This document shows, piece by piece, positions 1 through 8,341 of a stretch of DNA of 64,000 bases; within the stretch, counting starts at the first letter, position 1, and each line of letters begins with the position of its first letter. The stretch is from the NCBI GenBank assembly GCA_025531455.1, contig JAMYHL010000020.1, positions 1 through 64,000 on the forward strand. The letters are read 5' to 3'. The stretch comes from Apiotrichum sp. Y4204 (Eukaryota > Basidiomycota > Tremellomycetes > Trichosporonales > Trichosporonaceae). A model generated the notes under the pieces. That model had not been told where the DNA came from, did not search any database, and saw only the letters and a program-made list of their open reading frames with translations. Made by a program: the position numbers and the translations under genes.

Positions 1-636
1 GCAGCTGCGTCGTCGTCGATGGGCTTCTCCACGGTAGCAGCATCGGTGGCAGCAGAAGACTCGCCCAGCTCTGAAAGGGAGCCGACATCAAGGCGGGGAC
101 GCTTGCGCTGTGCCTTGGGTCCAAACGTATTGCTAAACGGCTCAGTCTCAACAATGTGCACACGCTTGTTGGCCGTCTTGTCCTCGTCCTGGAGGAGGCC
201 CATCGGAAGCTTGTTGCGCTTGAGGAGCACTGAATACGGGTCTGCCTTGTGCTCGGACAGAGCAGTACGGAAGTGATCCAGCGCCGTCTGGGAGATGACA
301 CGGGTGTTGCCGAACCAGCGGCGATCAGGTTGGATACGGCCAGGAAGGGCTTCCTTCTCGCCCTTCTGGAACGCAGCCGCTTCAACGATCTTGCCGTCGC
401 GGTCACGCACGGCCTTGCCGCCGTTGAGCATCTTGAGGCGAGAAGCTGCCTTGGCATCACGGCTGTCGGTTAGAACACTGCGGCATCCATCACTTTTACC
501 GCACTCACTAGAAATTCTCGCCCTTGACACGCTTCAAGGTGAACTCGCCCTGGGCAGAGGACCTTGCCTTGGCCTTGCCAGAGCCGCGGGACTTTGCGGC
601 CTTGGCGCTGTTGTCGTGGTTTTTTCCCTTCCCCAT
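1..636 (-). CDS. NOG2: Nucleolar GTP-binding protein 2 (NOG2/NUG2/GNL2), 5' part only
   Basis: Known role of the family: a circularly permuted GTPase needed for maturation and nuclear export of the pre-60S ribosomal subunit. Two exons are visible: 636-509, with an ATG at 636 and a basic N-terminus starting MGKGKN, and 462 running off the left edge. The 46-nt intron (463-508) has a GTGAGT donor and splits the Tyr codon of KGENFY. The joined protein carries the NOG2 N-terminal signature: RVKGENFYRDAKA, then RIQPDRRWFGNTRVISQ and DPYSVLLKRNKLPM. The GTPase domain lies outside the window. It is transcribed away from the complex I subunit gene at 1024. The identification is firm; only about the first 200 residues can be judged. 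Confidence 0.93.
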
Positions 637-1023
637 TGTTGCTGATAGTGGGGTCGGTGCAGAGGATGGTGAGAGAGAGGGGGAAAGAGATGAAGCAGTT
701 GATATACTCGGCGCGCACGACAGTCTCACCCAGCCCGCTGGCTGCCTTTGGAAGAAATTTTGGCAGTGGTCGTCGAAATAATTCGCACCGAAAAAAACTA
801 GCAACAGAAAAGGATGCACTCCAACGTTGTATTATGTAACATGTAACATGTAACAGTGATCAGTCGATTTGATCCCGTGCGCCGCCTCCATCCTCGGACT
901 GACCAGGGAGTGGATGGATCTCCAGTCCGGCCAGTGAGCTCGGCGCTCGACGTATCGCAGGCCACCTGTTTGCCCTTCTTCACTGCCATCAGCCCTCTCC
1001 TCGCTACTTCTCCCGCCGCCGCC
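637..1023. promoter_or_regulatory. Divergent promoter region NOG2 / complex I subunit
   Basis: Intergenic region of 387 bp between two divergent start codons. It holds a perfect triplet of ATGTAAC at 834-854. No other gene is seen. Confidence 0.5.
834..854. repeat. ATGTAAC x3 tandem micro-repeat
   Basis: Three head-to-tail perfect copies of the 7-mer ATGTAAC in the NOG2/complex I divergent promoter. It may be a clustered binding site or simple slippage. Confidence 0.7.
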
Positions 1024-1444
1024 ATGTCCGTCTTCCGCTACCTCGTACGTGTCACCGGCATGCGAGTCTGCCCCCGAGAGAGGCGCGCCATATTTGCGCG
1101 CGGAACTTTCCTCGATTGCCCACTCCGTTTAGATCAGAGACACCATCGCTAACTCCCCAACAGCAGCGCACGGCGCACGAGCAGCCTGTCATCTTCTGGT
1201 CGCTCGCCCTCGGATTCCTCGGTGCGTACAAAGCAGCACGGCGAAAGATATAGCAGACTCTAACTTCAGGCCCCGCCATGGTCGTCACCGTCCCCAACGT
1301 CCGCAAGTCGTTCGGCTGGAAGCCTGCTGAGGCCATCCCCACCACCTACCCTCGTGCGTTGTGATAAAGGTGGAAACAGACGCAATGCTAACGTTAGTCC
1401 CGAACCGCGCCCGCAGGCCAGTTACCGGCTACGAGGACGCTTAG
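1024..1444 (+). CDS. NADH:ubiquinone oxidoreductase 9.5 kDa-type subunit (NDUFA3-like)
   Basis: Probable accessory subunit of the membrane arm of mitochondrial complex I, a single-span inner-membrane protein. It has four small exons: 1024-1044, 1164-1221, 1270-1353 and 1398-1444, giving 69 residues. The joined protein begins MSVFRYL, has a hydrophobic segment around EQPVIFWSLALGFLGPAMVV (about residues 13-32), then the VP...R..FGW and IPTTYPLPNRARRPVTGYED pattern of the fungal 9.5 kDa subunit family. Length agrees with that family (roughly 70-80). All donors fit GTACGT/GTGCGT and every join preserves the frame. No single continuous frame covers the gene, so it is easily missed. I assign it from the pattern of conserved prolines and the YPLP motif. 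Confidence 0.8.
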
Positions 1445-1608
1445 ACGCGCGTGATTGGCAGATGCATAAAAGTGGAAGACATACAAGTCCGGATAACTGG
1501 GCGCAGGCCATGGACGCTCACTTACTCGTCTTTCCCCGCGCACGATACTGCAACAGATTCTAACGTTCTGCTAACATGCTGGGTTCCTTACTACGCGATA
1601 CATTGCAG

Positions 1609-3683
1609 CTACAACTGCTTGTCTTCTTCTGTCCATCTCCGAAATTGGCTTTCTGTCCCGCGGACATACTGTTTGCCGTGCTCGACCTTCTCCTCGCGCG
1701 GTACGGTCTCGCCCTGTTCAATCCTCGCTTGCCTTTCTCCCCTACCCTCCCATTCGCGCCCACCGTTCGCATAATGCTCCCACTCCGCGAGGCGGTCCTC
1801 GTCCCACGCTTTGCCCTCCATCTCGGCTTCGGGTGTGCGAAGAAAGTGACTGGCCGGCTCGGGAGCCAAGCTACTGTGCTCAGCCAGGGTGTGAGGGAGA
1901 TACTCATTCCACACTGGATGAGCAAAGTCGGGGTTGTAGCTGTAATGCTTGCCGTATCCGAGCTTCTTCATCAGACGTGTTGGGGCGTTGCGCACCTGCA
2001 ACGGTACGTCGGGAAGCGGAGGCTTGGTCGCCAACATCTCAGCTCGGTTGTATGCAGCGTACGCTCTTGTCGATTTAGGAGCTTCGGCAAGGTATGCGAC
2101 GCAGTGCTGTTGTCAGTGAGGGTCAACGTGTAGACCTACGGCCAGGTTGATTCGAACCTCAGGCATGCCGATTACTTGGCAGGCTTGAAACGTCGCCATG
2201 GCAAGTGGTAGCGCATGGTTATCAGCTAGACCCACGTCCTCTGAGGCAACGACAACCAGCCGGCGCGCAATATATAATGGATCTTCTCCGCCGGTAAGCA
2301 TTCGCGCGAGCCAGTACATGGCAGCTGAGCCATCGCTGCCACGCAGGCTCTTGTGGAGTGCGGAGATCATGTCGTAGCGCTCTTCACCAGAACGGTCGTA
2401 CCCCTTGCGCAGACCTCGTCGGACTGACTCCATCAACTGCTCGTCGCGTTTTGCAGCCTTCTCTTTTTCCGTGCCGTCCAGCGTGGTTTGAACTGGGGTT
2501 TCGCAAACCCTCAACGCTAGCTCCAGGCCATTCAGGGCTTGTCGTGCGTCCCCATCCGCCACATCTGCGAGGAAGGGTAGTAATGCTGAGGGAAGATGAG
2601 GGGGATTCGAGATAGCCCTCAGTGCGTTGGCAAGAATCTTTTCCAGGTCCTCGGGTGTGTGTTTCGATAAGGTGAATACCCTGCGGGTGAGAATATGAAC
2701 CATTGTAATCACTCACTGGCAACGGGAAAGCAACGCTCCGTTGACCTTGAAGGATGGGTTCTCCGTTGTTGCTCCGATCAGTTGCACCCAGCCATTCTCA
2801 ACGTATGGCAAGAATAGGTCCTGCTGCGGTTTCGTAAAGCTGGCGTCAGTCGGTTCAAGGAGTTGTGGCCCACCGATGGATCTCGTCCACCATAAGGATT
2901 GTGCGTCTGGCAGTTATCAGTTACGGTGCCTAGTTTGTCTTCTGACTACCCACCGTCCTGTCAGCTTCAGCCCATTTTTAGCCTGTTCAAACACCTGCCG
3001 GACATCCGCAGCCCCGGCACTCGTTGCAGAGAGCTCCTTGAAGTCGGCATTGGCCGTGCGGGCAATCAGCCGTGCCAAGGTTGTCTTGCCACTCCCGGGC
3101 GGTCCCCATAGAATACAGCTTCCCACACCTTCTCCCGCTTCAATTCGGGCACGAAGAAGGCTTCCGGGACCGACGAGGTCGTCCTGTCCGACGTATGACT
3201 CTAGTGAACCTGGGCGCGATCGTTCTGCTAATCTGAGAGTCATGCTTTAACATCGAGGCAAAAGGTGTCACTCACGGGTGGTTGGCAGTAAGGGCGTTTA
3301 CTCGCGGTCTCTTTTCGCTGCCGTTAGACTGCGAAGGTTGATCCCCAGCCGGTCGTTTTGTTCCCCCCGGCGTGGGTTTCACTATCGATCCCATAAGGGG
3401 GAATGCGGAAGTCCGAGGTCGTGGCTGTTGCGTGCTTGTCGCTGTCGGCGTCTCGACTGGGATCGGAGTGTCGCTTCCCTGTGAGGACCACAGCTTGGCC
3501 TGCCCAGAAGTGGTTTTGGCCGCGTCTTCAGGTGGAGGGGATGATGGGCCGCTGGGCCCGGGACACTGCAGGTCGAGATGGAGGTTGATGTCTGCCTCGG
3601 CCACAGAACGGCCACAGATGGGGCATTCAACTGTAATATAAGCTTGGTGGAGGAGCATGAGACTCACCCTTCTGAGGCGGCAT
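1609..3683 (-). CDS. MGS1: WRNIP1/RarA-family AAA+ ATPase MGS1 (UBZ finger, clamp-loader-like ATPase)
   Basis: Family role: a DNA-dependent ATPase acting at stalled replication forks, with ubiquitinated PCNA as partner. Seven exons are read: 3683-3668, 3630-3276, 3232-2954, 2906-2874, 2839-2717, 2680-2140 and 2106-1609. The N-terminus has a UBZ4-type zinc finger (CPICGRSV...H...C, about residues 8-30), then a linker rich in Ser/Pro/Thr. The AAA+ core starts at LAERSRP with Walker [10 protein letters not shown], Walker B MVDEIHRF, sensor GATTENPSF and arginine SRC, followed by the lid and the tetramerisation region ([14 protein letters not shown]). Several introns are extremely short (33, 34, 36 and 37 nt). 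It is divergent from REX1 across 439 bp. Identification is secure; the 16-nt first exon is the least certain join, but it restores the finger in frame. Confidence 0.92.
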
Positions 3684-4122
3684 TTTAGTTGAACTCGATC
3701 TGTGATGATAGATATCGAGCTTGACTGGTTAACCGGTCGAGTGGGTAACGCGCGGTGATTCCCATATCGCAACTCGCAAGCTCGAGACGCGTATAGATGA
3801 TCCTGCTATCCTGTGGCCCTGAGACAGGAGATGGATTATCCGAGATTCATCCGAAACACAAGGAAGCACAACTAACGCCACTCGCAGTCCCTATTGAAGT
3901 GAGGTAAATACTTATTGTAGCAGATTGTAATGTGCTATTTGAGAATGTGTTTTTTTTTTTGCCCTCTACAAAATCTCGCGAGATCCCTCTTCACCTTGCT
4001 TTGTTTGTGTTGTCTGGCAGAGAGATATCTTTTGTCTACAACACTCCACATCTTTGCACATTGCACACTCTCTCAACCACTCTTGTTTATTTGCGTAGGC
4101 CGCAAAACTAGTCACGACCACG
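3684..4122. promoter_or_regulatory. Divergent promoter region MGS1 / REX1
   Basis: Gene-free 439 bp between divergent starts. It includes a T-run at about 3949-3960 and pyrimidine-rich sequence towards REX1. No recognisable element beyond this. Confidence 0.4.
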
Positions 4123-6352
4123 ATGGACAGCAGAAACGAGTTAAAGCGGAAGACTCCCGAGAGGAGTTCACCCAGCAAGTCGGTGGCGGCTGCGTCCACG
4201 GACGACGGGTTCGTCAAGGTCCAGAAGCGCAAACAGCGCAAGCTTGAACGTCACCGGCCTCAGTTCCAGTATGACACTGCGTACTTTCGCTCCGGCAAGA
4301 AGATTGGAATTGCAGTGAGTTATATGTCTACGAGCTGCACCTGACATCAGCACATTCGTGACCTCTCACTCTACGTCGCCGCCGACACGCAAAAGCCCAA
4401 TTGGATTGTCGTTGAGGTGAGAATCGCGCCATGGCCATGTGGGTCGAGCTGACAACAGAACCCCTCCTTTGTGTCCCACACCGTCGTAGTTTTGGCCCCC
4501 GGACTGCTTCCTGGTCATCTTGGTCTTCCTACTCTCCCACCTATCGCCTCGTTACCATTTCAAACGACACCTTCTGCCCTTGCGGCTTCCGAATCTCTCC
4601 CTCCTGCGCGCGTACCGATGATACCCAAGCTGTTCTCATATGGATGTCCCATTCGCGCACCAGGAGACAGCCGCAAGCTGTATTCGGTTCTGAGCACGCT
4701 TCTTCAGATTCCTCTGCCTGAAAACATCAAGAAGAAGCGCGATGCAGAGGCCAAGCGCCTAGCCGGTGAGTGCCTTGTATCACTTCTGCGACTTGCGTGA
4801 CTGACGACAGGGCTCTCCACGGCTGAGAGGTCTACTCCTCTTCTCTATCTCATGACCCCGAACCAGCTTCTGGAAAACGGGTATAAGCTTCCCAATTATA
4901 TCAAGGGCGGTGATGAGGTTGTCATTCCCGGTGACCTCCCCGAGGAGCTCGAAGAGCTCATGAAGGATGCTCGCCGCCCGGGTGGTGCTGCCCCGCATGA
5001 TGTAGCGTCTACAGGCGCCACAGTGGGAACGATCTCCCGCCCTGTCATTGTTGACGACCAGGGTCGCAGGAGAAAAGGGAATGTCAGAGGGGAAGAAGGT
5101 TGGGTTGAAACGCCCGAGGCCAAAGGACAACCCCCAAATGGGGAATATCCAGTTCTTGCGATCGACTGCGAGATGGTGAGCAGAATGGTAGGATGGAACT
5201 GACGCCAGTGTTTGTCTGAGGATGGCCAGGAACTGGCTCGTGTGTCCATTGTCGACCTCGACACCCGAGAGAGCGTGTTTGACGAGCTCGTGAGGCCACC
5301 CAAGCCGGTTGTCGACTATCTCACAGAGTTCGTTTCCTATCAATGATTCTGCTGACGCAAGATTCTCCGGTATGACGAAAGAGCGTATGGACAAGGCAAA
5401 ACACACTTTGCAGTCTGTTCAAGAGGCACTCGTCACGGGCGCCCAGCCGATCATCACCCCACACACTATTCTTGTTGGACACTCCCTCGACAATGACCTC
5501 GCAGTCTTGAAAATCCGTCATCCACTTGTCATCGATACTAGCATTATTTATCGGCATGCTCGGGGCCCGCCGTTCAAGCCTGGCCTGAAGTGGCTCTGCA
5601 CAAAATGGCTTGGACGTGATATACAAAACAGCAAGGGAGGTCACGACTCGGAAGAGGACGCCCGAGCATGCGTTGACCTCCTGGCGATGAAGCTGGTTCA
5701 CGGTAAGGATGCTGAGTTGATTTCAGCTGACAAAAGGTCCCGATTTTGGTGACCCTAACGTGGACACCGAGTCGATCTTCGAGCGTCTGAGCCGACACAA
5801 AACGAAAACGGGTGGCCCCACGAGGAGCCTGGTGGCCGACTACGGCAACCCTCGCGCTTGGTATGGTGCTAAAGCTACGACTGCCGTTGCTTGCAGCAAT
5901 GACGACGAGGTAGTGGAAGCTGTCGTCAACAATATCGACAGTCACGATTACCTCTTCGCGCGCATGACCGAACTCAGCAATATCCAGCGCTGTGAGTGTC
6001 ATAAGCTTTGCGACACTAACCATCAGGGAACAGCGGCTTTGCAGAGGTCAATATGACAAAGGTCGACGATGAGGAGATAGATGAGGGTCTGAAGCGCTTC
6101 AACGAACGTCTCTCCCGGATACATGCCGCTCTTCCAACAAATACGGCACTCATTGTGCTCACGGGCCACTCCGACCCGCGTCCCATGCTCTCTCTTGCAG
6201 CCCGACGCGGCAGGTTTGAGAAGGCATACCGTTCTACAGGTCATGCTGAAGAAATTTCCCCAAACGATACGTGGACCGTGGAAGACGATCGCGAGCTCGA
6301 GCGCGTTGTCGCAGAAACGCGTGAAGGTATGGCGTTCTTCTGTGTCAAGTGA
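4123..6352 (+). CDS. REX1: RNA exonuclease 1 (REX1/RNH70), DEDDh family
   Basis: Family role: a nuclear 3'-5' exonuclease trimming 5S rRNA, tRNA and other RNA 3' ends. The start at 4123 gives a basic N-terminus (MDSRNELKRKTPE) consistent with nuclear import. Motif I is AIDCEM (DxE), motif II is LVGHSLDNDL and motif III is GGHDSEEDARA (H....D), so the catalytic set is complete. The exonuclease domain sits in the middle, flanked by an N-terminal domain (PNWIVVE..SFVSHTVVVLAPG) and a C-terminal domain of about 200 residues ending EGMAFFCVK. At least eight introns interrupt it, including 5176-5208 (33 nt, directly after the motif I Met) and 5328-5361 (34 nt, GTTCGT donor). Convergent with the small gene at 6892. 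Confidence 0.92.
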
Positions 6353-6891
6353 TCGTAGACTCCATTCTTACCCCACCTGATGCCCAAGTGAATGCACGGT
6401 TGAGGACCGGGCCACCCTTCAGCCAAGCTTTTGAGATAGAGATACCATTACACCACTTGCTGCTACGCAGCGTGTACATACTAGCACCACGATAGCCATG
6501 ATGTATTGCACCATACGGCCCAAGCTCGATACCATGTTTAGGACGTTGTCGGAAGCAGGCCGTCAATACGTCGTTCACTGTCAAGTCTGTAAATCAGCAA
6601 ACTATCACGTTGTGAGACAACAATCGTATCGTCACCGTCCAAGTCAGTCAACTGTCTCCAAGCTCTCTGCTGCCGTATTGCATGCTCATCCGTGTCTCAT
6701 CTCGACCGCATCCAACTATCTCCACAATACATCCCGATATGTGAATCGTTGCTGCTGTTGTGATACCGATACGACGCCCAATTGCTGATTGCTTCGACGA
6801 CCGTGACGTGCACCGAATGTTGAATATGTTGTTATTGTGACTGCGTCCTTCTTCATCCCTTATCGTTCATCGAGATCTCTGAAAGAGGCGT
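6353..6891. other. Convergent 3' intergenic region
   Basis: 539 bp between the REX1 stop and the stop of the small mitochondrial-type protein on the other strand. I see no gene, RNA gene or repeat in it; presumably 3' UTRs and terminators. Confidence 0.4.
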
Positions 6892-7212
6892 CTACTTGGC
6901 GTCATCCCGGACGGCCTGGTCGACGGTGGCCGAGTTCATCTTGCCGGCGTTCTTGCCAGCGTCGCGCTCAGCGTTGCGCTCGGCAGTCTCGAAGCTCTTG
7001 GCCTCACGCTCGCGAGCGGAGAGCGAGTCGGACTGGGCAGACGAAGCGGAGCCAAGGCCCGGCTGGCCGCGCTCAGAGCCGCCGCGCTCGATTGTGCGGT
7101 CCTCCTCCTTGTCAGAGGCGCGGGAGCGGGGGGGCGGGGTTGAAGCGAGACCGCGAGTGTTGAAGGCCATGCGGGCCGGGGCGAGGCGGGCGGAGGTAAT
7201 GAGGTGGCGCAT
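6892..7212 (-). CDS. Small hydrophilic protein with mitochondrial-type presequence, function unknown
   Basis: Single-exon reading frame of 106 residues. The N-terminus (MRHLITSARLAPARMAF then TRGLAST) is rich in Arg, Ser and Ala with no acidic residue in the first 20 or so, typical of a mitochondrial targeting peptide. The rest is extremely hydrophilic and low in hydrophobics, with charged repeats such as REREAKSFETAERNAERDAG, and looks intrinsically disordered or helical like a LEA/stress protein. Upstream on its own side are a GAAnnTTC heat-shock-type element (7282-7289), an AGGGG stress element (7300-7304) and a TATAAG box (7310-7316), which suggests stress induction. I do not recognise a family. 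The 5' choice (7212) is the first in-frame Met giving a presequence. Confidence 0.6.
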   Translation of the reverse strand: MRHLITSARLAPARMAFNTRGLASTPPPRSRASDKEEDRTIERGGSERGQPGLGSASSAQSDSLSAREREAKSFETAERNAERDAGKNAGKMNSATVDQAVRDDAK

Positions 7213-7281
7213 GATGGTGTCCGGTAGACTGGTTGTGGTGATTATGGGTGAGAGTGAGCGTGTGCGGTGTTGTTGCTGGAA

Positions 7282-7289
7282 GAACGTTC
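7282..7289. promoter_or_regulatory. Heat-shock-type element GAAnnTTC
   Basis: Sequence GAACGTTC inside the larger palindrome-like TGGAAGAACGTTCCA, 70-77 bp upstream of the ATG at 7212. It has only two of the three pentamers of a full HSE, so binding is uncertain. Confidence 0.45.
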
Positions 7290-7299
7290 CAGTCCTGGG

Positions 7300-7316
7300 A
7301 GGGGCATGCTTATAAG
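7300..7316 (-). promoter_or_regulatory. STRE (AGGGG) and TATA box of the small stress-type gene
   Basis: AGGGG at 7300-7304 (CCCCT on the gene's strand) followed by CTTATAAG at about 7309-7316, roughly 100 bp before the start codon. The arrangement resembles that of the HSP12-type gene at 44874. Confidence 0.45.
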
Positions 7317-8341
7317 AGGCTCCGCTTGAGCTCGGCTGTCCAAGCAGCGACTTGCGTAACCCCGAACTATGCAAGACAGCGCGCCTTCATAGAACCTCGT
7401 TTCCCCCCCTCTCGTTTACAGTGCGGTCAACCATCTATGGACCAGGTGACGTAGCTGCTGGCATGCACGGCAGTTGTAGGCAGCTGACCAGCAGCTGACC
7501 TTGCCTGCCAGGGTTCAGCATGCCGTTGGGGTGTGAGCGGGAGAAGGAATCGAGACAGTTGAGCCTGCGGGCTATGCGGGAGGCATTCATAGCAAAGGGT
7601 TGTGAGTACGTGAGTGCAGTACGTGAGAGGTCAGGAGGGCATTTGGCTGTGGGAGCATTGAGAGCAAGGTTTGGAGCAAATGCATCAAATGGATGGCGGC
7701 GCTGTTCTGGCTCTGGTGCCTGTGACGACCACCCCGCGTACCACACCTACCTGTCGGCCTCCTCACCTCTCCCGCGCCGAGCTCGACTCATCAGACTGGC
7801 GGTTGTCACGGACGATTGCATTACGCCGGGTCAGAAGGAGGTCCTCCGCGATCGGGATCGTCTCTTACTCGCCGGCGCCGACTCTTGTCCGCATTGTCTT
7901 CAGGGGTCGTTTGCTCCTTGTTAACGTTAAAAGGGTCGTTGTCGCGATCCAAAAAGTGCAGTGTGGACGCTTGCAGCTACAACCAAGACCTGTTGTGTGA
8001 GCGGGAGGAATTGGCCAGTGCACGGGGCGCAGGACGCAGTGATCGAAGTGAATTGGCGCTTGCTGCGCGAGCATGATCCCATGATCCCCTGATTGCATGA
8101 TCTGCGAAGGCTGAGCTGCACGCACAGACCACGCGAGTATTTCCGAAATCCCCGAGTGTGGCGATTATGACGCCAGCCAGGGGCTCACTTGGCGCTGTGG
8201 CTCGTGTGGTGGTGGTGTGGGTGAGATTGTTGTCATCGTTTGTTGTTGAGAAGTGGAGAGCACGCGACTTGACTCTCATCCACACTCGTTCCAGTCATCT
8301 CCATCCACTCCCGGAACTGCCCTCTTCCGCATCCATCAGCC

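Larger units (their letters stand above)
7213..8341. promoter_or_regulatory. Divergent promoter region, 1.13 kb
   Basis: Separates the minus-strand small stress-type gene from the plus-strand histone-fold gene. The left 110 bp contain the heat-shock-type, STRE and TATA elements. The rest contains only open frames with no family resemblance or coding structure, and two CATGATCCC copies at about 8071-8090. Confidence 0.45.

Noticed and set aside
1576..2133. 185-codon plus-strand frame opposite MGS1
   Set aside because: It is an antisense shadow of MGS1 exons 6-7, with no family resemblance.
2146..2160. GGTTCGAATC on the minus strand, identical to a tRNA B box
   Set aside because: It lies within the MGS1 coding exon (PEVRINL). 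No A box, acceptor stem or cloverleaf can be drawn around it.
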